DNA of 64,000 bases, from the NCBI RefSeq assembly GCF_000349325.1, contig NC_020504.1, forward strand, positions 4,746,053-4,810,052, given 5' to 3'. The position numbers were made by a program, and so were the translations under genes. The notes beneath the pieces are model-generated. The model was not told the DNA's origin. It saw only the letters and a program-made list of their open reading frames with translations, and did no database searches. This document shows, in pieces, positions 45,291-53,050 of this stretch. The DNA is from Streptomyces davaonensis JCM 4913. Its GTDB lineage: Bacteria > Actinomycetota > Actinomycetes > Streptomycetales > Streptomycetaceae. Positions within the stretch are counted from its first letter, which is position 1; each line of letters begins with the position of its first letter.

Positions 45291-46835
45291 TCAGCCCCGC
45301 AGGAGGTCGTGCTCCATGGCGAACAGGGCGGCGGCTGCGCGAGTGGAGTTGCCGATCTTGCCGTAGATGTGCTGGACGTGGTGCTCGGCGGTACGTCGCG
45401 AGATCACGAGCCCGCTCGCGATCTCCTTGTTCGACAGGCCGCGGGCCAGCAGCCGCAGGACGTCGACCTCCCGGTCCGTGAGCCCGGCGGGCCAGATCAG
45501 CCGTACTGGTGACGGCGCTTGCCCGGCGGCATCGACGACGGTCCGCACGCAGTCGGGATCGAGACGACCGGCCGCGGCCTCCTCGGCCAGCAGGTCGGCG
45601 GCCCCGGCCGGGCTGCGGGCGGGCCGGTGAGGCCTATCCTGGGTGGCCGTCTGGAAGGTGTCGGCGGCCGCGAGGATCCGGGCCGTCAAGGGGATCCCGG
45701 CGGCCGACAGCCCATGGTGGTAGCCGCTGCCGTCCAGTCGTTCATGATGCAGACCCGCGATGCGCCCCAGCGGTTCGAGGACGTGCGAGCAGGCCAGGAT
45801 GCGCTCCGTGTGGTAGGGGTGCAGTCGGATCTGCTCGCGTTCCGTACGAGTCACCGGGCCGTGCTTGTCCCAGATCCCGCTGGAGACGCCGACCCGCCCC
45901 AGGTCGTGCAGGAGGGCGGCGCGCCGCAGGTCCTCGACGTCGCGTTGCGCCAGCCCGAGCGAGTGGGCGGCTCCTTCGGCCAGCTCGGCGACTCCCGCCG
46001 AGTGCCCCAGTGTGTAGGTCCCCTTGAGATCGACCATGTCCGCGAAGCCGCGCGCCACCTGGTCGAACTCGCCCCCGGTGATGTACCTCACGGGCGGCGG
46101 CTCGGCTTCCAGGACCGCCTCCCACGGATCCACGGCGTCGATCTCGCGCAACAGGGCGCTCCCGCGGCGCCCGAAGACGTCGACGACCGACGGGTCGAAC
46201 CATCCACCGGCCCGTCGCTCCACCATCGCCATGGCTGCCTCCGGCCCGCCCTTGAGGTGGAACAGCAGTGCCTGGTTGGCGACTTCGCTGATCCGTGCCG
46301 GGAGCACGATCTCGTCCTTGGCCAGCCCTTGCGGCAGTCCTTTGCCGTCCCACCGCTCGAACTGCTGGTACAGGCAGTCCCCGACCTCCCGGTCGAGCCC
46401 GAGCCGGCCGGCGAGCAGAGAGCCCGCCTCACAGATGGACTGGAAGATCGCTTTCCCGTGCCGGAGGTTGCCCACCACGGCCCGCGTGAGCAGGCGCGGC
46501 CGGTTTACGCCCGCGCCCCGTCCAGTGCCCAGCGTCAGGGCGAGCGTCTCCCGGACGTCACCGAAGTCCGCAGGTTCGGCGGCCGACCGTGACGCCAGTT
46601 CGTCGCCCCCGTACAGGCGGGCCTCGACGGCCGCAGTGGCCGTACAGCCGAGGTGGCGCAGCAGCGAGGCGAGGTAGACGCCACGCACCTGCCCGTCAGG
46701 CAGGTCGAGGGCGCGGGCCAGGCCGGTTGCGAGCAGGCACGACCGGACCGCCGTGTCCGGCGGTCGCCCCATGCCGAGATCGGTGGCCACCGACAGGGCG
46801 GCCAGCAGATCCATCAGCCTCAGCTGGTCCCGCAT
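45291..46835 (-). CDS. HD-domain LuxR-type regulator
   Basis: The 514-aa protein has a degenerate first HD-like half (LLRHLGCTA), then a full HD phosphohydrolase domain (about 280-420) with LLHDLGRVG and an HD-GYP-like HHERLDGSGYHHG. It ends with a LuxR HTH (about 450-514, LTDREVDVLRLLARGLSNKE and ISRRTAEHHVQHIYGKIG). HD-GYP domains degrade cyclic dinucleotides, but the GYP triplet is altered, so signal hydrolysis is uncertain. GGAG lies before the ATG at 46835. The frame upstream is open into the rep remnant, which I do not count as part of this gene. Confidence 0.82.
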   Translation of the reverse strand: MRDQLRLMDLLAALSVATDLGMGRPPDTAVRSCLLATGLARALDLPDGQVRGVYLASLLRHLGCTATAAVEARLYGGDELASRSAAEPADFGDVRETLALTLGTGRGAGVNRPRLLTRAVVGNLRHGKAIFQSICEAGSLLAGRLGLDREVGDCLYQQFERWDGKGLPQGLAKDEIVLPARISEVANQALLFHLKGGPEAAMAMVERRAGGWFDPSVVDVFGRRGSALLREIDAVDPWEAVLEAEPPPVRYITGGEFDQVARGFADMVDLKGTYTLGHSAGVAELAEGAAHSLGLAQRDVEDLRRAALLHDLGRVGVSSGIWDKHGPVTRTEREQIRLHPYHTERILACSHVLEPLGRIAGLHHERLDGSGYHHGLSAAGIPLTARILAAADTFQTATQDRPHRPARSPAGAADLLAEEAAAGRLDPDCVRTVVDAAGQAPSPVRLIWPAGLTDREVDVLRLLARGLSNKEIASGLVISRRTAEHHVQHIYGKIGNSTRAAAALFAMEHDLLRG

Positions 46836-46920
46836 GGTCACTCCGCAGTCGTGAGCGCATGTCCATTTTCCCACGTGCCCGGGCGGCTGGTTCCCGGTCT
46901 CGACGGCGGCAGCGGCTTGT

Positions 46921-47073
46921 GCGCGGCGCCATTCGGCGCGGGCATCGCGAAGGGCGCCCAAAGTGGTCGAGTAGCGGCGGGACTTGGTGGAGAAGTGGCC
47001 GAGGAAGCCGAGCATGTGCGCCCAGGCCCGAAGGCGGAGCTCGGCGAGCTCGGGGCGGCCGCCGAGAGTCCAG
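46921..47073 (-). pseudogene. Remnant of an AICE rep gene
   Basis: 153 bp align without gaps to 27421-27573 in the rep gene of element 1. By hand count there are about 19 differences (roughly 88 percent identity). It encodes LGFLGHFSTKSRRYSTTLGA, the C-terminal part of RepSA-type proteins. Nothing of the rest of rep remains on either side. It shows that element 2 descends from, or recombined with, an AICE different from element 1. Confidence 0.9.
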
Positions 47074-47079
47074 CAAACG

Positions 47080-47109
47080 AAGGCCGCGACCGATTCCGGT
47101 CGGGGCCTT
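47080..47109 (-). terminator. Terminator of the MFS gene
   Basis: 13-bp arms with one mismatch and an ATTC loop lie 15 bp past the MFS stop, at the edge of the rep remnant. Confidence 0.7.
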
Positions 47110-47124
47110 CTTCGTGCCTCGGTC

Positions 47125-48420
47125 TCAGTTGACTTGATCGGGCGGGGGTGGATCTCGGCGAGCAGCGGCTTGGTTCACCGGGCGCGGATGGGTTTCGTAC
47201 ATACGGACCGCGACGGTCAGGCCGGAGGTGGCGGTGAGGGCGGCGACGGCCCAGATGGCGGTGGTGAGACCGTACGCGTCGGCGAGGATTCCGGCGAGGA
47301 GGGCGCCGACGGCGAAGCCGCCGTCGCGCCACAAGCGGTAGACGCCGACGGCGCGGGCGCGCCAGGCGGGGTGAGCGACGTCGCCGATGACGGCGAGCAG
47401 CGTCGGGTAGACGAGCGCGGTGCCGATACCGAGCAGGATCTGGGCGACGGCCCAGGCGGGGAAGGTGGTCGCGGCGGCGACGAGGGCGATGGCGGCGGCC
47501 TGGAGCAGCATGCCGGCGGTGATGAGGTGCTTGCGGCCGACGTGGTCGGACCACCAGCCGGTGAGCATCTGCCCCGCACCCCACACGGCCGGGTAGAGGG
47601 CGGCGAGGACGCCGATCTCGGCGACGGACAGGCCGTGCGTGGCGAACAGCAGAGGGAAGATGCCCCAGGCGAGGGCGTCGTTGAGGTTGTTGACCAGGCC
47701 GGCCTGGCTGGCGGCGGACAGGGCCTTGTCGGTGAAGCTGGTCAGGCGGGCGATCTGCGCGGTGGTCACGTCCGTCGCCGGTACGGGGTGCTGGGCGGCC
47801 TCGGCCCGGGCGTGGTCGCGGGTCTCGCGGACCGCGAAGGTGGACAGGCCCAGGGCCAGAACGAGGTAGGCGGCGCCGAGGAGGAACGGCTCGGGACGCA
47901 GTCCGGCGTGGTCGGCGATGGCGCCGGTGGCCATGGCCGTGGCGGCGACAGCGACGTACCCGGCGGCCTCGTTGAAGCCCATGGCCAGGCCGCGGCGTTC
48001 GGGGCCGACCAGGTCGATCTTCATGATGACGGTGGTGGACCAGGTCAGGCCCTGGTTGACGCCGAGCAGCACGTTGGCGGCGATGATCCAGCCCCACGAC
48101 GGGCCCCAGGCGAGCATCGCGGGGACCGGCAGGGCGATCAGCCAGCCGGCGATGAGGACGGGCTTGCGTCCGTAGCGGTCGGAGAGGGCGCCGGCGAAGA
48201 AGTTGGTGATCGCCTTGGTGGCGCCGAAGGCGAGGATGTAGGTGAGGGCGGCCGTATAGGCGGAGAGGTGGAAGACGTCATCGGCGAGCAGCGGCAGGAC
48301 CGTGCGCTCCTGGCCGAGCATCCCGCCGACCAGGGCGTTGACGAGGACGAGCAGGCTGAACTGGGCGAGGTTGGCGCGCAGTCCGAGCCGTATGCCGCCA
48401 GGGGAGGTCGTGGTGGTCAC
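47125..48420 (-). CDS. MFS transporter coupled to the MBL-rhodanese gene
   Basis: The 431-aa protein has twelve membrane spans in two halves. The MFS signature GALSDRYGRKPVL lies in the first cytoplasmic loop and the matching GWWSDHVGRKHLI in the second half. Its GTG start overlaps the stop of the metallo-beta-lactamase/rhodanese gene, so the two are co-translated. The context points to export (or uptake) of a sulfur-containing or thiol-reactive small molecule; the sequence alone does not show the substrate. Confidence 0.87.
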   Translation of the reverse strand: MTTTTSPGGIRLGLRANLAQFSLLVLVNALVGGMLGQERTVLPLLADDVFHLSAYTAALTYILAFGATKAITNFFAGALSDRYGRKPVLIAGWLIALPVPAMLAWGPSWGWIIAANVLLGVNQGLTWSTTVIMKIDLVGPERRGLAMGFNEAAGYVAVAATAMATGAIADHAGLRPEPFLLGAAYLVLALGLSTFAVRETRDHARAEAAQHPVPATDVTTAQIARLTSFTDKALSAASQAGLVNNLNDALAWGIFPLLFATHGLSVAEIGVLAALYPAVWGAGQMLTGWWSDHVGRKHLITAGMLLQAAAIALVAAATTFPAWAVAQILLGIGTALVYPTLLAVIGDVAHPAWRARAVGVYRLWRDGGFAVGALLAGILADAYGLTTAIWAVAALTATSGLTVAVRMYETHPRPVNQAAARRDPPPPDQVN

Positions 48421-49775
48421 GCGCCCTCCCGCAGCGGGCGTCCGGTGGCCTTGGCCCAGTCGGCGGGTCCGCCTTCGAGAACGGCCAGGTCCTTGTGTCC
48501 CGCGCGCTGGAGGAGGCTGGCGGCGGTCATCGCGCGCTCACCGTGTCCGCAGTGAACCACCGCTCCCGAGGGCGCCTCGTCGGCACGGGCGGCCAATGCG
48601 CCGAGTTCGATGCCGACCGCGCCCGGGATGTGACCGGCTTCGCGCTCGGATTGCTGGCGGACGTCGAGGACGGGACGGTCGCCGATGCGGTCGGCGGTGA
48701 GCAATTCGATGGTCGCCCGGCCTCCGCCGCCGGCGATCCAGGCGTCCATGGTCAGGTGGCCGGCCAGTCGCTCGTAGCCGATCTTCAGGGCCTGCCAGGT
48801 GAGTTCGGGGAGGTCCTGGCCGGGTGCGGTGACGAAGACGAGCGGGGCGTCGTCGGGCAGCAGCCAGCCGAGCCAGGTGGCGAACTGGTCGCGCAGCGGG
48901 ATCGAGACGGCGCCGGGAATGTGGCCGGCGGCGAAGTCCGGCACGGGCCGTACGTCGACGACCTGCGCGCCCTGGCCGATCAGTTCGCGTACGGCGGCCG
49001 CGGACAGGGCGGGGAGCGCGGGCCCCGCAGCGAGCACGGCAGGGCCGCGCCGGTTGGTCTCGGCGAGGCGGTCGAAGTAGGAGGGGTAGGAGCCGAGGCT
49101 GCTCAGTAGTTCGCGTACGAAGGTGTCCTCGTCCGGCGCGGCGAGCAGGGCGTTGGCCTGCTTCTGGGCGCCGATGGTGGTGGTGCGCTCGGCACCGGGC
49201 GGGGCGGAGCAGAAGGAACCGGCGCCGTGGGTGGGCCACACCGCGGTCCGGTCCGGTAGGTCGGCCAGCCGCCGCAGAGACCGGTACTGGGCGCGGGCGA
49301 GTTCCTCTGTTCGGTCGGCGCCGAGGAGGTCGGTGCGCGCGGCGGAGCCGACGATCAGCGAGCCGCCGGTGAAGACCCCCAGCTCGCGTGTGCCGTCCAG
49401 GAGCAGGAAGGACAGGTGTTCGTCGGTGTGGCCGGGGGTGGCCAGTGTGCGCAGGGTCAGCCCGCCCAGGTCGGTCTCGTCGCCGTCGGCGAGCGCGGTG
49501 TGCGGGAAGGTGCGGTGGCCGGCGGCGGAGGCCAGGACGGCGGCGCCGTCGTCGGCGGCGAGCTGGAGGGCTCCGGTGAGGAAGTCGGCGTGCAGGTGGG
49601 TGTCGGCGGCGAAGGCGACGGTCAGCCCGCGCCGCTCGGCGGCGGTGCGCAGGGCGCGCAGGTCCCGGCCTGGGTCCACGGCCAGAGCGCGGCCGTCGCC
49701 GAGGTCGACGAGGTAGGCGCTGTTGCCCAGCCCGGCGTCGACCAGCGGGATCAGACGGTCGTCGGCGAAGCCCAT
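48417..49775 (-). CDS. Metallo-beta-lactamase fused to two rhodanese domains
   Basis: The 452-aa protein has an ETHE1/CstB-like metallo-beta-lactamase domain (1 to about 240). Visible metal ligands are THLHAD (His60, His62, Asp64), GHTDEH (His116) and WPTHG (His183). The usual bridging Asp is Gly (FTGGSL). The first rhodanese (about 255-340) has no active-site Cys (VFVTAPGQD). The second (about 365-450) has CGHGER with Cys409. Relatives oxidise or transfer persulfide sulfur. GGAGG precedes the ATG at 49775; it is coupled to the MFS gene and divergent from an ArsR-rhodanese repressor. Confidence 0.88.
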   Translation of the reverse strand: MGFADDRLIPLVDAGLGNSAYLVDLGDGRALAVDPGRDLRALRTAAERRGLTVAFAADTHLHADFLTGALQLAADDGAAVLASAAGHRTFPHTALADGDETDLGGLTLRTLATPGHTDEHLSFLLLDGTRELGVFTGGSLIVGSAARTDLLGADRTEELARAQYRSLRRLADLPDRTAVWPTHGAGSFCSAPPGAERTTTIGAQKQANALLAAPDEDTFVRELLSSLGSYPSYFDRLAETNRRGPAVLAAGPALPALSAAAVRELIGQGAQVVDVRPVPDFAAGHIPGAVSIPLRDQFATWLGWLLPDDAPLVFVTAPGQDLPELTWQALKIGYERLAGHLTMDAWIAGGGGRATIELLTADRIGDRPVLDVRQQSEREAGHIPGAVGIELGALAARADEAPSGAVVHCGHGERAMTAASLLQRAGHKDLAVLEGGPADWAKATGRPLREGA

Positions 49776-49809
49776 CAGGTCCTCCAAAGGTTGCGGGCGA
49801 GAGCGGGCG

Positions 49810-49854
49810 TGGTCACGACCCTCACCTTCACCTATAATATTCCATGGATTTATG
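49810..49854. promoter_or_regulatory. Promoter and operator of the ArsR-rhodanese gene
   Basis: TGGTCA (49810-49815) and a perfect TATAAT (49833-49838) are 17 bp apart and direct the plus-strand operon. TCCATGGA at 49841-49848, inside an AT-rich imperfect palindrome, directly follows the -10 box. An ArsR-type repressor bound there would block this promoter and the divergent one. Confidence 0.65.
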
Positions 49855-49863
49855 GAGGATGTC

Positions 49864-50541
49864 ATGGCGGGAAACACCACGGCCGGTACGAAGGCGCGGC
49901 TGTACGACGCGTTCGCGGTCAGCGGCAAGGCGCTGGCCAGCGGAAAGCGCCTGGAACTCCTCGATCTGCTGGCCCAGGGCGAGCGGACGGTGGACGCGCT
50001 GGCCAAGGCGGCGGGGCTGAACCTGACGACGGCCTCGGCGCATCTGCAGACGCTCAAGCAGGCCGGGTTCGTGGCCACCCGCCGTGAGGGCGTGCGCATC
50101 CACTACCGGCTCGCCGGGGACGACGTGGCCCAGCTGTTCGCGCTGCTGCGCAAGGTCGCCGAGGCCCACCAGGCGGCCGTACCCGCGGCGCGGGACGCGT
50201 ACCTCGGTGAGGACGACGCGGCGGAGGTCACCCACGAGGAGCTGCGCGCCCGTGTGGCGGCCGGGGACGTGGTGGTGCTGGACGTGCGTCCGGTGGCTGA
50301 GTACCGGGCCGGGCACATCCCGGGCGCGGTGTCGATCCCGGTCGATGAACTGGCCGACCGGATCGACGAGTTGCCGGAGCAGACGGAGATCGTCGTGTAC
50401 TGCCGGGGCGAATACTGCGTACTCGCCTACGACGCGGTGCGGCTGCTGACCGACCGCGGACGGCGGGCGATCCGCCTGAACGACGGCATGCTGGAGTGGC
50501 GCCTGGCCGAACTGCCCGTCGACGCCGGGGACCTGGCATGA
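49864..50541 (+). CDS. ArsR-family repressor fused to rhodanese
   Basis: The 225-aa protein joins an ArsR winged helix (about 18-85, LNLTTASAHLQTLKQAGFVA) to a rhodanese domain (about 122-222). The rhodanese loop is CRGEYC, with the catalytic Cys180 and a second Cys185. Such fusions are thought to sense sulfane sulfur or related electrophiles by loading sulfur on the rhodanese Cys. The HTH part has no obvious metal-site CxC. GGAGGATGTC precedes the ATG. It is first of a three-gene coupled operon. Confidence 0.88.
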   Translation: MAGNTTAGTKARLYDAFAVSGKALASGKRLELLDLLAQGERTVDALAKAAGLNLTTASAHLQTLKQAGFVATRREGVRIHYRLAGDDVAQLFALLRKVAEAHQAAVPAARDAYLGEDDAAEVTHEELRARVAAGDVVVLDVRPVAEYRAGHIPGAVSIPVDELADRIDELPEQTEIVVYCRGEYCVLAYDAVRLLTDRGRRAIRLNDGMLEWRLAELPVDAGDLA

Positions 50542-51719
50542 CCGGCAGCGGTGTGCCCGTACATCCGGGGCTCGCCGACGGGCCGGTCTACTTGGACTAC
50601 AACGCCACCACCCCGGTGGATCCTCGGGTGGCCGAGGCGATGGGCCCGCATCTGACGGACTTCTTCGGCAACCCCTCCAGCAGCCACCCCTACAGTGCCG
50701 AGCCCCGCGCCGCGCTGGCCGACGCTCGCGCACAGGTCGCCGCCCTGATCGGTGCCCGTGCCGAGGAGATCGTGTTCACCGCCTCCGGCTCCGAGGCCGA
50801 CCTGCTCGCGCTGCGCGGTGCGGTCCTCGCCTCCGGCCACATGCGTCCGCATGTGATCACGCAGGTCACCGAGCATCCGGCCGTCCTGGAGACCTGCCAC
50901 GCGTTGGAGCGCCTGCACGGAGCCCGCGTGACCGTGCTGCCCGTCGACGGCGACGGACTGGTCGCCCCTGCCGCGCTGGCTGCCGCGCTCACCGAGGAGA
51001 CCGTGCTGGTGTCGGTGATGGCCGCCAACAACGAGACCGGCGCCCTCCAGCCGATCCCCGCGCTGGCCCGCATCACCCGCGCGCACGGCGCGCTGTTTCA
51101 CTGCGACGCCGCCCAGGCCGTCGGGAAAGTCCCGCTGGATGTAGGGGAGTTGGGGGTCGATCTGCTGACCGTGGTCGGGCACAAGATGTACGCCCCCAAG
51201 GGCATCGCCGCGCTGTACATCCGTCGCGGCGTCGTCCTGGAACCGCTGGTCCACGGCGGAGGCCAGGAGCACGGTCTGCGCGCGGGCACCGAGAACGTCG
51301 CATTCGCCGTCGCGCTCGGCACCGCCGCCGAACTCGCCGCCGCAGACCTGGCCTCGGGCGGCCATGAGCGCTCCGCCGGACTGCGCGACCGCCTCCACGA
51401 CCGACTCACCGACGCGCTCCCGGGCCGGGTCCACCTCAACGGCCCGGTGAAGCCACGACTGCCCAACACCCTCAACATCAGCATCGACGGCGTACTCGGC
51501 CATGAACTCCTCACCGCCGCACCCGAGATCGCCGCCTCCACCGGCTCGGCCTGCCACAGCGGCACCCGCACCCCTTCGCCGGTCCTGCGCGCGATGGGCC
51601 TGGACGATGCCCGCAGCATGGCCGCACTCCGGTTGTCGATCGGCCGCTGGACCACTCCGGCAGACATCGACCGCGCCGCCAACGCGCTGATCACCGCCGC
51701 CCGCGCAGGTCGCGCGTGA
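50538..51719 (+). CDS. Cysteine desulfurase (NifS/IscS-like)
   Basis: The 393-aa PLP enzyme has YLDYNATTPVDP, the PLP lysine in GHKMYAPKG (Lys216), and the catalytic Cys339 in TGSACHSGT. It removes sulfur from cysteine as an enzyme-bound persulfide. Members of this family may also act on selenocysteine. The ATG overlaps the repressor stop (ATGA), and its own stop overlaps a TusA-like gene, a natural sulfur acceptor. No iron-sulfur scaffold gene is nearby, so a role outside cluster assembly is likely. Confidence 0.92.
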   Translation: MTGSGVPVHPGLADGPVYLDYNATTPVDPRVAEAMGPHLTDFFGNPSSSHPYSAEPRAALADARAQVAALIGARAEEIVFTASGSEADLLALRGAVLASGHMRPHVITQVTEHPAVLETCHALERLHGARVTVLPVDGDGLVAPAALAAALTEETVLVSVMAANNETGALQPIPALARITRAHGALFHCDAAQAVGKVPLDVGELGVDLLTVVGHKMYAPKGIAALYIRRGVVLEPLVHGGGQEHGLRAGTENVAFAVALGTAAELAAADLASGGHERSAGLRDRLHDRLTDALPGRVHLNGPVKPRLPNTLNISIDGVLGHELLTAAPEIAASTGSACHSGTRTPSPVLRAMGLDDARSMAALRLSIGRWTTPADIDRAANALITAARAGRA

Positions 51720-52018
51720 CCGCCTCTGCCCATGCCGAACCGCCACTGGTCGTGGACGGCTCGGGCCTGCTCTGCGTCACCCTCCTGCTCCGTCTCCGCA
51801 AGGAAGTCGACGGCGCCCCACCGGGCACTGTCGTGCATCTGCGAGCCACCGACCCGGCCGCCTCGCTGGACCTGGCCGCCTGGTGCCACATGACCGGTCA
51901 CACCTACGTCGGCCCCGTGCCCGGAGAGGTGCCCGCCACGACGTACGTACTCGTCATCGCCGAGACCGCGCTGCGCACGGATCCGTCATCTCCCTGGCGG
52001 CGTACGGAGATCAGCTAG
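51716..52018 (+). CDS. TusA/SirA-like sulfur carrier, variant motif
   Basis: The 100-aa protein has the TusA layout: DGSGLLCVTLLLRLRKEV, GTVVHLRATDPAASLDLAAW and CHMTGHTYVG. The sulfur-carrying Cys is Cys20, but the normal Cys-Pro is Cys-Val. TusA proteins accept persulfide sulfur from cysteine desulfurases. GTG start overlapping the desulfurase stop fits such a relay. It ends in 8-bp convergent overlap with the methyltransferase gene. Confidence 0.75.
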   Translation: MTASAHAEPPLVVDGSGLLCVTLLLRLRKEVDGAPPGTVVHLRATDPAASLDLAAWCHMTGHTYVGPVPGEVPATTYVLVIAETALRTDPSSPWRRTEIS

Positions 52019-52823
52019 TCATGTGCGTGGGTCCGTTGCGGGCGCAGACGACGACTGCCACGGCGACGGTGTGCTGCTTCTCCGGGGGCACCAGGCGTCG
52101 CATGAGGGTGATGGTGTCGGCGTCGAACAGGGGGTACAGCGCACAGTCGTCGATACTCAGGGGCCGGCGGTAGACGATGTCGATGTCCTGGAATCCGGCG
52201 CGCGCGAGTTTGCGTACGACGTCGTCCTCCGAGAGCGCGCCTGCCACGCACCCGGCCCAGGCGGCCGGCCGGGTGAGGATCTCGGGGGGCAGGTCCTCCT
52301 GGTGCACGGTGAGGTCGGAGACGCAGAGCCGGCCGCCTGGACGCAGGACGCGCGCGCATTCCGCCATCACGCGTGCCTTGCGCGGGGACAGGTTGATCAC
52401 GCCGTTGGAGATGATGACGTCCACCGAGGTGTCGTCGAGGGGGATGGCTTCGAGTTCGCCCTCGAGGGGCTCGACGTTGGCCAGGCCGGCTTCGGCCGCG
52501 GCTTGGGCGGTGCGGGCGAGCATCTCCGGGAGGAAGTCGAGAGCGATGACCCGGCCGCCGGGGCCGAGCCGGCGGGCCGCCATGATGGTGTCGATCCCGC
52601 CGCCGCAGCCGAGGTCCAGGACGGTGTCGCCGGGGCGGATGTCGGCGTGGCGCAGGTGGTTGGCGACTCCGAGGGAGCGGGAGATCGCGGACTGCGGTAT
52701 GCCGGCGAGCTCCTGCGGGCTGTACAGCACGCGGGCGACGGCCTCGGTCGTCGGCGGGACGTGCCGGTAGGCATCGCGGACCAGTTCCTTGATCTCGGCG
52801 GTGTGCATCAGGTCTCTGCTCAT
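52011..52823 (-). CDS. ArsM-like SAM methyltransferase
   Basis: The 270-aa class I methyltransferase has motif I VLDLGCGGGIDT (about 68-79), IISNGVINLSPRKARVM, RVLRPGGRLCVSD and GCVAGAL (Cys192). This order follows the arsenite methyltransferase (ArsM) family, where three Cys bind the metalloid; only the GCVAGAL Cys is clearly in register. The substrate may therefore be another soft nucleophile (sulfide, selenide, tellurite or a thiol). Its ATG overlaps the anti-sigma stop, making it the third gene of a sigma/anti-sigma operon. Confidence 0.85.
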   Translation of the reverse strand: MSRDLMHTAEIKELVRDAYRHVPPTTEAVARVLYSPQELAGIPQSAISRSLGVANHLRHADIRPGDTVLDLGCGGGIDTIMAARRLGPGGRVIALDFLPEMLARTAQAAAEAGLANVEPLEGELEAIPLDDTSVDVIISNGVINLSPRKARVMAECARVLRPGGRLCVSDLTVHQEDLPPEILTRPAAWAGCVAGALSEDDVVRKLARAGFQDIDIVYRRPLSIDDCALYPLFDADTITLMRRLVPPEKQHTVAVAVVVCARNGPTHMTS

Positions 52824-53050
52824 GGGCCCAGCCCCTCCAATGCGGTCCGCAGGCGGGCCAGGACGTCCGGCGGGATCTCCTCGCGCCCCGAGGCGGCCAG
52901 GAACCGCCGTAGCTCGACGGCGAACTCCAGCTCACCGCAACAGCGCAGGCACAGGGCGAGATGCTCCTCCACGGCCTGCCGCTCGGCCCCGCCGATGCTG
53001 GCGTCGAGGTATGCCCAGAGCCTGTCCACGGCCTCGGAACAGCTGATCAC
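52820..53050 (-). CDS. RsrA-like zinc-binding anti-sigma factor
   Basis: The 76-aa soluble protein has Cys4, then His30-x3-Cys34-x2-Cys37. The 26/4/3 spacing equals the zinc-site spacing of RsrA, the thiol-redox anti-sigma of SigR in Streptomyces (Cys11, His37, Cys41, Cys44). There is no membrane segment, so it should sense the cytoplasm. GTG start overlapping the sigma stop. Loss of zinc on disulfide or persulfide formation would release the sigma factor. Confidence 0.85.
   Translation of the reverse strand: MISCSEAVDRLWAYLDASIGGAERQAVEEHLALCLRCCGELEFAVELRRFLAASGREEIPPDVLARLRTALEGLGP

Noticed and set aside
45291..47015. HD-LuxR protein starting inside the rep remnant (574 codons)
   Set aside because: The first 60 codons are rep sequence plus linker. 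An ATG with GGAG at 46835 gives a complete regulator, so a true fusion is unlikely.
46838..48097. Minus-strand frame of 419 codons, very Arg-rich
   Set aside because: It is the shadow of the MFS gene in another frame and continues into the rep remnant; composition is not protein-like.
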